Position numbers and translations under genes: made by a program. From NCBI GenBank assembly GCA_000499405.2, contig HG738139.1, forward strand, positions 9,572,616 to 9,636,615: a DNA stretch of 64,000 nucleotides, written 5' to 3'. The notes beneath the pieces are model-generated. The model ran no database searches, had not been told where the DNA came from, and was given only the letters and a program-made list of their open reading frames with translations. Below are positions 1-11,424 of the stretch, piece after piece; within the stretch, counting starts at the first letter, position 1, and every line of letters begins with the position of its first letter. The DNA is from Onchocerca volvulus (taxonomy: Eukaryota > Nematoda > Chromadorea > Rhabditida > Onchocercidae).

Positions 1-139
1 TAAAATTTCGAAATATCTTGATAAATAACAAAACTTTCCCTGTGTTGAGAGCAAGATCTCAGATTATACCGTACAATAAAATGCTTAGGTAAAATAGAAA
101 GAAAAACAGATGCACTAAGTCTTCAAAGAATTGATTAAC

Positions 140-1859
140 CTTTGACACATTCTAGAATGAAGATTTGATGCAAATATTCTGGTCGCTTGATACATAGCTG
201 CCGCTGACCATTTATCAGGATTCGTAAGGCTGCAAAGAACTCAAAAAGTGACTTTTCTAAGATCCATTACCTATTTGTGACATTTGGTACTCCAGAATTA
301 CCTCAAAGAATCTAAGAATTGGTCGAATTTCTCCTGGATAGTTTTTGCCATAATTTACTAACAATTAGAATTTATTGTTTTCAGATAAGCAAGATGCAAA
401 TTTAGTTTAATAAAACTTACTATAGTAATTGTTCCCAATTCATCATTTTTGGAAGGACTTTAAAAGCCTTTGGTATTTTACCACTTCGATAACGAGATAA
501 CACTAAACCAATCTCGCGATACATCTCCACAACTGCTGGATCCATTTGCTTTATCTAAAATTGACAAAAATCAGTCGAAAGAGCTTTACACATACAGTGT
601 TTCTCAATTTTCTCATCCAGTACTAAACTTCCAATATCAGCATAAATCTATTTACTATAAACAAAAACTCTAACTCGTCAAAACTTCTTTCAGGAAAAGA
701 TACCACAAAATCATCATCTTCTGGACAAATTGATCGTAATTCAAGTTCCGCTTTTTTTTTCTCAATCTTTTCAGTTATTATATCATGAAGTGTCTGTGAT
801 GGTACATCTGCTTCTGACATAAACTTTTCGATTGCGGCTTCGTCTTCTGGATTTATTTGCTGTAGTAAAAAAAAAAAAAATTCATTCTCGATAGATTCTC
901 TGTCAGTATAAAAATTAATTAAAAGGCATAACCTTTTCTTTTTTTTTTTAATCAAATAATTCTATGAACTTAAATTCATTTTCATCAACATAAAAAAATT
1001 TTTACTAACATTAACAAATCGCAATGTTAAACATTTTTAATAATAAACATCGAGAAAATATACTAACCAACACAGCATCATCATAATCATCATGATTAGA
1101 GACAATATCGTCATCCGACAAAGAATTCAGAGAATCATTCCCAAGACTTATTTTTCGCATCCTTGAATCATTAGTTTCATTAGAATCATATTATGACATG
1201 CTAGTATTATTCGTAATTTATGCTATACAGAATGAAAACTGAAATTTAAAATCATTCTTTGAAAACTGATTTAAAAAAAAAAAAAAAAAAAGGAATAGAA
1301 TGAACTAATTAATACTGAACTATTTATTAAAGTTCCAATCAAAAAAACCTTACAGTAATATTCCATGCATTATCATGAGTTGTTGGATGATTTCTACATG
1401 TAAAATCGGTAAATGCTATGATTATATGAAACAAAAATAAACTATCGAATAAAATAATCATGCAACCTTTCTAGTGCATCTTTCTGTATTACAGTCTCTG
1501 GTTTTGTTTCTTCCATCGCTTCTACATCTTGTTTTTGTTTCCAAGCGGTTTTAAGGATTTTATTTGATAGTGCTTCATCAATGTACTGTAAAATAATGAT
1601 CATGTAATTAAGGAAATCATAACTTTCTCAAAATTTTTCAAAAATAACTTTCAAAAAAATTAATGTAATCCTAACCACATTTATGATATATTCTTACTTT
1701 ATCGTCATTCTGATTAGCTCGTTTTAATCTTCGTTGCTTCACGCGTGCTACATCACGTCCACTTTCACGTTTGCTCCGTTCAATCTGCAGATCTAGTGGA
1801 AGTGCAGACTTGGAAACCAAATCGCCAGCGTTTGACTTCAATTTCTTCGACTTGCCCAT
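140..1859 (-). CDS. BYSL: Bystin, 5' six exons (gene continues off the left edge)
   Basis: Bystin is an essential nucleolar factor for 40S subunit maturation. Six exons join in phase on the minus strand: 1859-1698, 1585-1467, 1161-1068, 859-656, 554-421 and 229-140, giving about 267 residues against about 437 in human. The N-terminus is basic ([13 protein letters not shown]). Next comes the acidic block ending [20 protein letters not shown], then the start of the conserved core: [39 protein letters not shown] and [20 protein letters not shown]. These match the human PEDERAIEMFMN, LEVYRGVREVLSKYRSG and [17 protein letters not shown] segments as I remember them. The last donor is at 139 and the rest lies outside the window; I saw no convincing next exon in 1-139. 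An in-frame ATG at 1883 is an alternative start; 1859 is preferred because other bystins begin near MGK. The family assignment is firm; exact exon edges are inferred. Confidence 0.9.
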
Positions 1860-3990
1860 CTGCAGCTCACTTATTACTATCATAGGATCCCCAATGATAC
1901 GCTACGAAACGAATCCACACAGATTCCAGTTCCCCGACCTCCCGACAACGAAGTAACCTACCTACCACGCTCTTCCCTCCGCCATCTTTAAAAAACGGAT
2001 GGTTCAATTCAACGAAGATATTCACGGTCCATTAAATTTAATATCCTCATGCAATTGTTTTGTCCTACAGTAGCACTTTCATGATAAGAATTGAATGAGG
2101 TTTTTTGCTCATTGATTTTGTTAAACTCATGATTTCCTTTAATATTTGCATATTATTATACGTAAGTTCTGCGAGATTTTTTTTGTATATATCCACCGTA
2201 ATAATCCTTTCTTTGCAGATTTTAGAATATGTTTGTCGGAATAGCTGAAAAAATGATTCATATTAATGTAATTAAGATAATTTTATCTTTTTCTTTCTTA
2301 TTTTATTTCGTAAGAAATTGAATATAATGAATGTCAATTAAAATTGTTAAGAAATAGGATAATTGATTACAACGTTGTAAAAATCGATGCTCGTTTTGAT
2401 TTATGAGACTCCGTCCTTGATTGATGACATCCAGATAGCGCTAGGACATGGACTAAAATCGAAATAGCCAGCAGCCGATAATCCAAAAATCGTTGTTAAA
2501 TTTTTAAGAACAACGAGACGGTCGACTCCTATCTCCACGACATCGAGCCTCTCTTCATCGACGCTGATCAACCCTACTTCGACGAAATTCGGAGTTTTTG
2601 TCACTGCAACGTATTGCCTTCTACGACCAATAACCTTATTTAATTGTGCTTATCAAATGATTGGAATATTAACGCAAAATATGATTTATTGCATCTCATC
2701 GAATAAATTTTTAAAATTCTTAGTGTTGTGGAGCACTCTATATTCTACCGAACAAGTTCCGCGACAATGTTATTATATTCCATTCTCAACTTCATAGACA
2801 AAATCAACTGACAAAAAACCTTTTATATTGTTTCGTCGCCCTTGAATATATCTAAAAATTTAGGAGCTCAGAGAGCAAGTTTTGAGCATTCTGGTGGTTG
2901 AACTTATTCTAGCTGATCACAATAACTAATGAGATTTCGGACTTCGTTGTGAATATCTATCAAAGAATACATTCTTTGTCAAATTGAAATACTTCTTGAA
3001 AGATGTGGAAACAGCATCCGTTTCACTGCAATTATAATATTTTCTATAACAATGCATTCCTGAAAATAAAATAAAACGGAAGACAAGCATTTTTGCTTCT
3101 CTTGTTTTTTGTTTTCTTTAAGAGAGTGACACTCTTCTTAACTCTTTCGCCTGCTTTGAATTCTTTAAACTTTATTTATTGATATCTATTTGATATTTAG
3201 CACATTTATCGCCAATAGAACAGAAAAAAATTCCTGAAAAATTTGCATAAGTTATTTCTGGCTTTAATTCTAGCATATAAATAAGGAGAAGAGAAAATTA
3301 AATTATTGTGTTCAGATGTATAAACTTCTAGTGAGCTGCTCTTTTTTAATCGTGGTTCGGATATAGTGTTCATTTTCTCCCAAGTTTTATTTCATGATTC
3401 ATTTGCAACTTGAAATTTTATTTCTCAATCTTTTTAATACTCTTTCACATATTTTATTCCATGGATGTATTTTGCGACATAATTTCTGAATCAGTCATGT
3501 CTTTGCGTGTGATACTGAAATTGATCTGTTCTGTTAATTCTGATTCTCCATTGAACCGCTATATATGCAAGATATATTTCAGAAATCTGAAACACAAATC
3601 ATTTAACTTCTTGAAAATTATATCATTTTTACCAAAGACTGTCACGGGATTATCCATGATTATTTATCTCCAATTTTTTTTCTGCAAAAGATTAATTGAA
3701 ATCAGAGTAGATATATTTGAAATTCAATTTGAATTGAAAAATGATGACAGGAATGAATAAGCAGAAGGCTATGAAGTTATTTCAAATGGATGATTTATCC
3801 TGAACATGGAGCCTCGATCAGTTCTTTAAAAAAGAATAAATGTTTGCGTAGTTTTAACATATTGGATTGTGCGATGCAAGCATGCACGCAGGATGCGCAC
3901 ACAGATTCAATGCAGAATCACTGCATGTTTCAGTCTATTAGATATTCATGAAGTGGATAGATTACAATTATCGATTCCTTAAACTTGCAG
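1860..3990. other. Intergenic region between bystin and the lectin-like gene
   Basis: This stretch holds the divergent spacer between bystin (minus) and the lectin-like gene (plus). Positions 1860-1990 are GC-richer and probably contain the bystin promoter and 5' UTR. The missing signal-peptide exon of the lectin-like gene may lie in the right part. A hydrophobic stretch near 3393-3480 is a weak candidate but its phase does not fit the next exon. A GC-richer coding-like island at about 2401-2640 is listed separately. I see nothing else. Confidence 0.5.
2401..2655. other. Unassigned coding-like island, open on both strands
   Basis: This stretch is GC-richer than its surroundings. On the minus strand an open frame runs from just after a stop near 2655 to a stop at 2401. 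It includes segments such as TPNFVEVGLISVDEERLDVV and GYFDFSPCPSAIWMSSIKDG. On the plus strand a second frame, about 2500-2641, reads DSYLHDIEPLFIDADQPYFD and then DEIRSFCHCN to a stop. I recognise neither. Only one can be coding, and both may be chance in a higher-GC patch. No ATG or strong splice site decides the strand. A terminal exon of an unidentified gene is possible. Confidence 0.2.
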
Positions 3991-6900
3991 GCTGTAGTTG
4001 GACAGATTGGCGAACAAAATGACATAGTTTGTTTTGATGGAACTTTGGCTTGGAAGCAAGATTTGACAAGGAAAGAAACGCCCTGCTTTGGCGTTGCAAA
4101 TGTGGAATAGTTTGCAATCATATTGCATTTACAATGCATCTTTTGGCATTGAATTGAAGCTTCAATTTTTACAGGTGAAATTAGCTATGGATTGGAAAAA
4201 AGCAAGCGATTATTGCGGAGAAATTGGTGGAGATTTGCCAACACCGACTGAAAATGAACATCCTCTGATGCAAGTGATATTCAAAGAGTTTCGTATGTTG
4301 TTGTTCACCTTCATCGCAATGGAACTTCTGTTCAAAAGAGAAAATAACATTGGGCAGTGGCATATGAATTTGCTTCATAATTTATGCAAATTCATATCAT
4401 TCACTGAGCTAACTTATTTTCTCAGCATTATGGAAGATGATTATTAGTTGTCGGATCTTATTATAATTACATCCTTTGAAAAGAACAGTAAAGTATCTTC
4501 GAATTATAATATTGTCTTTGTTTGTTTTAGGGATGCATAATTACGCATAGTTCAAAAATTTGTTGCATAACTTATAATGAGTTCTCTTCCAAGGGGAAGA
4601 AAAATCGAAATGAGAAGGCAATTCGTCAAAAAATTAAAATAAAAACGATAAAAGGGATCATAAAGATAGTGAAATTAAAATAGAAATAATAAAGTTATTA
4701 TGATTATTATTAAACAACTGCAGATCCGGAATCAAAAATACCTCTTGGATTTGTTAATGAAAATAATAAGTGGATGCAAATACGCCATGGCAAAAAAGAA
4801 GATTCTGGTATAACCAAAGTTAAACCATCACAGGAAATACTGAAGCTATTTCAAAAAGCAAACGAATTCGGTACATTTTTTTATTATTTACAGAAACTTT
4901 TATAAGGTGTTAAATTTTGTATCCAATTTTGATAGAATATATATTTATGCTCTTCATTCTAACGAACGCTTACTTAATCTAATTTGTTTATTTTTTTTAA
5001 GCCTCACCAGAACCATTTTTTTATTCATTTATTTATTCAAAAAAAAAAAACAAACAGTTCATGGATAGAATGAAAACTACTTTCTAGCAATAAGTATTTT
5101 CGATACCATAATGATATCATTTTAATTTCACTGCCATATATCGATAGCAGTACGCTTGATAACGACATTCAATTTCATATTTCATATGAAGAAAGCATTG
5201 TCTCCTACCAAAATTGATTCAATTTTTTAGCATACGAAACAGGTTTGAAAAAGGATAGTTATACAACAGTAATGTGCGAGCATCGAAACTCAGCATGTTA
5301 GCTTTTTAACGTTTTTCTTCTTAAAAAATAAATTTTTTAGTGAAAATATGCCGAACATTTAACCGTTTAGAGATGTTTAGAAATCTCCAGAGAACTGGTA
5401 CTTATTAGTTCGGAGATAATTCGAAACTGCTCGGGAGAACTATCGAAACGAAGATGGATTCTAATCTCTTCTTTTCTTATAACTTATTTTTTTTAGTGTC
5501 ATTTATTAAGAATCAACAGTGTGACGAAGGATTTGTGTTGTTTGCAATTAACAACGCTTCAAAATGTTACTTATTTTATGAATTCGCAGATCCATTCATG
5601 GTGTGTTTGTATATTAAATAAATTCAAAAAGTGAAAAAAAAAGTTTATGAGCAGCCGGAATGCTCAGCAAGTTATTCCTCGCAATGAATTTCAGATCTAC
5701 GTCGTTCATGCTTGAATATTTTGGTTCAAAATGGTTCATAGTAGTTTGTGAAATTGAGATCCTCGATTTTATAAACACTATATACCATATAATTTGTTAT
5801 TTCTGTGCCTGATCATACATCAGCTGTACTGCTTTATTTCAAATTATCATCGATTTAGACAAACTTTTTTTTTTTTTGATATAAAATATTTTTTGCAAAA
5901 ATAAACTCTATAGATATGTCAATTTCAATTTCAGGAAGCTAATGGTTTTGCAGCGGTTTCAAGTTATTGTAAATCTAGAAATGCTGAATTATTTAACCCG
6001 ATTGACTCAGGCGATCTTTCTATCATGCAAAGTAATGGTATAGGAAAGAATCGCTAAAAAATACTGATATATGTTCTCATTTTCTGATGCTGGAAATTTC
6101 CGTAATTACTACAACTTAATGAGGAGAAGTAGGGAAAATTATATTAATGCTTGAAACTAAACAACAGTCGAAACTATGTTTTTAAGTAATACAAAAAATT
6201 ATTTCTATCTTCATTGCAATCAGTATTTGAGCATTTCTTAATTATTGCTCAAAAGTAGCTAATAAAAGCTTTCATAGATTTTAGGACTATAATAGATCAA
6301 TTCTTTATTATATTATTTGAATCAAAATTTATTTTGTTATTTCCCAGCCTATCTTCGATAAATTAGATTATGCAAAATGGCAGTTATGATGAATATAATT
6401 TAAATACGAAATTTTAGGATTACTTTGAATGCATAATATTCAACATCCAGTATTTTTTTAAATCTTATCTAACATCCAGTATTTAAATGAAACAGTTTGC
6501 TTTTTGAATTAATCTACACTAGAGAAATTTCAAGAAATCTTTAGGAAAAATTTTATGGTACTTGGAGGAATTGTTAATAGCATACGGTAGATCTCATCAG
6601 CACTTCCTTCTGTTATCACATTCATCTCTAGATTTTGTATACAAATTAATACGATAACACAAATTATTTTTGATCGTTGCAACCTCTCGAAGCATACTGA
6701 ATAGCTTCCGCGGGTTGAAATTTTCTTGGAAGTTAATTTTTGAAACCGACATTATCGGTTATTATGACTGCTGTTAATGGTCGCCTATTTCATGATTACT
6801 TAGTCTTGTAGTATTATTTGAAATAATCGATAATCTTCTAATACAACAGTTCCAGTTACAAGTAATTAAAGTGATTTTTAGAAATTGGTGAGGCAACAGG

Positions 6901-8341
6901 TTATGCTCGACTCACCGATATTTCTCCCTATTATATTTATCGACAGTACGGATATATTAATCAGAAAGTTAAAAATGATAAGGAAGAACCCATAACAGCT
7001 GCTGGTCATAATTATACTGCTGTTGGGGTAAGACTGCCTGCTTCTTTTGATTCTCATACCTTTCGATCAAATTAAAATGAAAATTTGAATAAAATAAATT
7101 TCTGGGATGGAACATTTGAATGATTGATTGGAAATGCACCTTTCTTAGATGACATATTTCTACATTAAATATTGCACGGTCAAAATTAATTCATACTTTA
7201 AGATTGAAAAACAACGAATAATTTATACTTTGAAACTTTGCATACCGATTTTTTTTGCTGTAGTGATAAGCCTTCCTCAATTAGGATAATTATTGTTCAC
7301 ACTGCACTTAAAAAAAAATTGTTTTAAAGTTTTTAGGTTTAAAATTCTTTCAGATCAATATCACTGCTTCAAATATTAGCGAAGGATTTTGTTTTATGCT
7401 AGAATTGCCTGGTGGTTGTTAGTTTTTTTTTCTAAGATATTTTTTGAAACTTCTGTATTTTCTTTTTCTTTGTTTCGAGCTCATCCATCCTTAACTCAAT
7501 CTTTCCATAATATCTAATCAAAAGCTGTGAAAATTATTATCCAAAATTTATACTGCTTCAATCAAATCAAAATTATCATTTCAAATATTTGTTGAATTTA
7601 AAACATGCAAAATTCGGATCAACAAATTAATAATGACTTCAGTGACAGATGCGAGATGTACGATGAAAATATAATGGAAATAAAAAGTTTTTCATTTGCA
7701 TCGAAGTCCTGGATCAAACTTAAATATAATGAGAGCTTTGAAGAAAAAAAAAGAAACAAAATTCGTCTGAAAAATTCATCTTGTAAATTTTGCAATGTTG
7801 CAAGAAAAAAGTTCATACATTAATTTTACAAACTTTTAGCATTGGTTCGAAGTAGCTGTGACAGAAAATCTGATTTTGCTCTTTGCACTAAAGATAGTTA
7901 GTTCTTTCTTGCTTTCAAAAATAAATTCCCAACATTCCCATTGTCTTTATATAACCTTAGAAAGTGATCCACTAAAGCACAAAAATAATTAAAATTAATT
8001 AATCGCTTTTAGCAAATTAAAATAATCAATTAATTAAGCTTTTAATTACTATATTTTTCTGCGCATTAAACTAAATGTATGATAATATTACTTTGCAATA
8101 TATGCATATTGCAGCAAAAGTTGTATATGCGAAAAAGTTTGTTGATATTTTTGGAACGGAAGAAGTGATTATTACGGATCTGAAATCAGAGAAGACATCA
8201 GACGAAATTGATGATTTGTCATATCTTGGCGTAGCACCGGAAGCAAAGCGAAATGTCAGAGTGCTTGTCACACAATCACTTCTTTATCTTATCTTCTTGC
8301 TATCTCTCTTGCCTTATTTCATTTCTTCTATGAACATTTAA
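3991..8341 (+). CDS. Divergent tandem C-type lectin-domain protein with hydrophobic C-terminus
   Basis: Eight in-phase exons give 334 residues plus a missing N-terminus: 3991-4092, 4175-4292, 4724-4870, 5497-5600, 5935-6031, 6882-7027, 7354-7417 and 8115-8341. Domain 1 shows the lectin-fold signature WKKASDYCGEIGGDLPTPTE. Domain 2 starts CDEGFVLFAINNASKCYLFY, continues GFAAVSSYCKSRNAELFNPI and ends near EGFCFMLELPGG. I see no EPN/QPD or WND motif, so calcium-dependent sugar binding is unlikely. Several N-x-S/T sites (NAS, NIT, NIS, NYT) suggest a glycosylated ectodomain. The last 20 or so residues (LLYLIFLLSLLPYFI) form a single hydrophobic tail, either a transmembrane anchor or a GPI signal. 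No signal-peptide exon was found upstream. It is likely a fast-evolving surface protein; its ligand is unknown. The exon 1/2 junction is the least certain. Confidence 0.62.
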
Positions 8342-8469
8342 ATTGTCTTTTAGCTGTTTAAAATTAAATTAATAATTTTAAACTGTTCTTCTGCATGGAA
8401 TGCAATACAGTTCGTTCAACTACATGTTAATTCTTTCGCTTCTTCATATTATTTGTCAGTTGTCGAGAT

Positions 8470-8660
8470 GGCTAATTTGTTTCTTCGGCAATTAATTACT
8501 ATACTTTGATCTACTCGCAGTCTTGCGACAGATTCACTTTTTTTTAATATTTGTCAAGTATTTGTCAATACAAAAAAAAAAAAAAAAAATGAATTTGTCG
8601 CAAGATTGCGAGTGGATCTAAATATAGTAATCAACTGCTGAAGAAACAAATCATAATGGC
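8470..8660. repeat. Foldback / MITE-like inverted repeat
   Basis: Two long arms, about 8470-8545 and 8583-8660, are reverse complements with scattered mismatches. Matching parts include TTGTTTCTTC against GAAGAAACAA, ACTCGCAGTCTTGCGACA against TGTCGCAAGATTGCGAGT, and TTACTATA against TATAGTAA. The arms are separated by about 35 bp and bordered inside by T and A runs. It lies just after the stop of the lectin-like gene. It codes for nothing. The shape is that of a non-autonomous foldback element or a long hairpin. I could not fix target-site duplications. Confidence 0.75.
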
Positions 8661-8813
8661 GGATGTCACTTTGATGATTGATGCATGCTATTATTTACTT
8701 CTCCAGAATAGATGACGACATTTAAATGATGTATGACCTTTCAATTTCAAGGAAGTGATGAACATACGAAATGAAGATAAGTAGGATCTTCAAAATTTAT
8801 TAAATCCTAAATA

Positions 8814-9153
8814 ATTCTTGGAGAATGGCTTAGACCAGTTGGATTCGCAATATGATGGATATTTGTGTATTGTCAGAATAACAAGAGAAATGTTAGATCA
8901 TCTGAATCCTGGTACCGGGGAAAGTCAGAAGGCCATTGAGTTTGATGGAGCATAATTTGGCCTGATCCTCACGTGATCTCACAGATTGTAGAAGCCACAA
9001 GAAGAAATGAATGCATGAATCCGTTGTGATAATATTACAATGATCATTTATTTAATATGAAATTATCTGGTGAAACATTTCATTTCTGTTGTATACGATG
9101 AAAATGTTTCAGAAGGAAACATTCTTCAATTCATTTCTGCTTCCATGCTTTCT
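8814..9153 (+). other. Coding-like fragments, unassigned (possible relic)
   Basis: An open frame, about 8814-8955, reads YDGYLCIVRITREMLDHLNP and then GTGESQKAIEFDGA to a stop. A different frame continues at once with WPDPHVISQIVEATRRNECM to a stop near 9030. About 9070-9153 reads VVYDENVSEGNILQFISASM and meets a strong donor (GTAAGT at 9154). Residue composition looks coding, but the frame breaks. The WPD...C-NP pattern faintly recalls SMAD MH1 domains; the spacing does not fit. It could be a frameshifted pseudogene, or missed 5' exons of the CNNM gene. I cannot name it. Confidence 0.25.
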
Positions 9154-11424
9154 GTAAGTATTGCTTGGAAACGATAGAATTATTCATTCGTTTATAATTT
9201 ACCACCAAAATATCTCAAATTTGCAAAATTTCATGAAAAACATATCAGAAAGAATCAGAATCAAGATCTTGCAATCATCAAAAAATTGCTCTACCCATGT
9301 TGAGTTTCTAAATGTGATCAACATTTGCAAAGAGCTGATAATATTACCGCTGATGCTCGTATGTCTCTCTGTCCACATTTCTAATTTGAAATTTATTTTA
9401 TTCGAAATTTATTTTATTTATTCTATTTTCACTATTTTTATTTTCTTGCTTATTTGCTTTTCTGATGGAATTTGAATAAATTATTGAGAACGAATTTAAT
9501 CTTTCACGTTATTTTCCATTTCTGACATTTATCGCTGATACATGAAATTTTGGGCTAAGTTGTATTATTCATATATGTCTTCAAGTTTGTTGTAATTCAA
9601 AAAGATTTGCCTTACATCCAATTACTTCTCAACATTAAGAAAAGTTACAGTAGACGTTTGAACTGGAAACACTGCGAGAAACAACTCTGTAGCTGCTTCA
9701 TCTCTTGGCATAAATAACCTGCCAGGAAATTTACTTCCTACTTTATTTACATTTTTTTTGATTTGGATAAAATGCGAAACAAAAATTCTGAAGTGGACAA
9801 ACTTCCTGCATCATAATGAGTAATATTTGATATTTTGTTTTAATATCATTAAAATATCACCTTTTTAAGAAGCATCGCTTGAATTATAAGCAAAGATTCT
9901 TTGATCAATGATAACTTAATTTTAGTTTACATCCATTGACATTATCAAATAAATCTTTTAACGTCGGACATTCTGATGTTAGTAGAAATGAGCCGATACA
10001 TCTGCTCATTTTTATTTATTTTTTGTAGTTATCATGCTTTCGCACTGAAACTGTTAGCTCTGCTTTAGCTGATAAGATTATCAAAATTTTCGGATCTCTA
10101 ATGCAAGCTAAATGTTCAATTCAGACCGTTCTCTCATATATAAATATTTGTTGCCTTTTTATTTATATGTAGCGATTTGTTTATTTCCGAGCTTTCAATC
10201 ATGCATTTTAGTTTTTCTCTTTTCATTGATATCCTTAAGAAGATTCGTGATAAACAGGATTTGATAAATTAATTGGCATGGATTTGTTTTGTTGGTTAGA
10301 CGTGTCGCTTGAGCATCATGTCATTCTTGTCCACTGCCATTAGCCACCTAATTATTATCTCAAAAATGCATAAACAACCAGATAATTCTTGCGGTTCAAT
10401 AATTTCATGCTCATTTATGTAAAATTTAGCAAAACATCATTTTTGAGTTTGTGATGCGAGACAGTAAAGCGTCGAAGTAAAATGTTAATAAAACAATAAA
10501 TGGATAGGTACTACTTTTAAAGTTCATAACATCATTGAATGGTTGTAATGAATCAAATCTGTCTTTGCTATTTTTCTTTCTGCATTTTATTGAAGTTATT
10601 AGTGGTATATTAGAATATTTACAGTCCATTTCATCAATTAATTAAACTTGACCTCATAAAGACCACAAATCTTAACATGAAAATTCTTGAAATATTTTAG
10701 ACCATAAACTTGATAGTATGGAATTCGATATCTGTACTCAATTTTTCAAAACAAAAATTCTAGATTCAAACTGGATGATATGTTACATTATAAATATGTT
10801 TCAGATTACTCACTTATCCCAATTAGATATGAGCCAAGCCGAATAAATAGTTTTAATCTTTATGACGAGCTGTTTGGATGAATAATTGAATATGTCTGAA
10901 ACTTTCGTTTTTCATAAAAATAAAAAGGGGTTCATAAAGGGGAAAAATTGTACAGAAAAGAAAGGCTAAAAGATTCGTTCATAGGGGGAATTAGCTTTTT
11001 TTCACAGGTACAAAGTTCGCAAAACGAAAAATCTCAATCAAGTTTAGAATGGAAAGGACAACATTGTATGCCAATTGTATCACTTAAAAAAAATTTTTGA
11101 AAATAAAAGGGCGAGATATTATAAGATTTACAAACTTTGACAGACCGTCAGTAAGTTTTACAGCAGAATAGACAAGAAATTATTCCGCCTATTTCACTCA
11201 TTTATCTTCCTTGAGAATAACACTTTTCTTTCAGCTTCTTTTTGGAATAAAGCAAATAAAATTTGATCAATTAGCATTTTATAAGACATAGCTTAAGTCT
11301 CCGGGGTTGAATTTGATGTCAGAACACCAATCGATGAATCCATTTTCAAGCATTATGACTAGAATATTGTCACCGTTTCTTTCAAGGTGACAAGTTCCAA
11401 TTTCCGATTCTTTTTGCATAGCAG
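9154..11424. other. Spacer upstream of the CNNM gene
   Basis: The signal-peptide and first ectodomain exons of the CNNM gene probably lie here, but I could not place them. A segment at about 11299-11385 is open, ends at a donor-like GTGACA and would be in phase with the next exon. A competing frame is equally open, so it was not called. The rest is AT-rich with no feature I can support. Confidence 0.4.

Noticed and set aside
1..139. Next bystin exon
   Set aside because: The peptide in any frame does not match the conserved sequence that should follow; the exon is probably outside the window.
3410..3760. 116-codon frame upstream of the lectin gene as signal-peptide exon
   Set aside because: Starts at TTG, and no donor in the right phase links it to the first lectin exon.
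7605..7823. 72-codon ATG frame within the lectin gene
   Set aside because: Lies in an intron; the only usable acceptor inside it gives a stop in the required phase.
8860..9030. SMAD MH1-like motif (WPD...C-NP)
   Set aside because: Spacing between WPD and the Cys is about nine residues too short, the zinc ligands are missing and the frame is broken.
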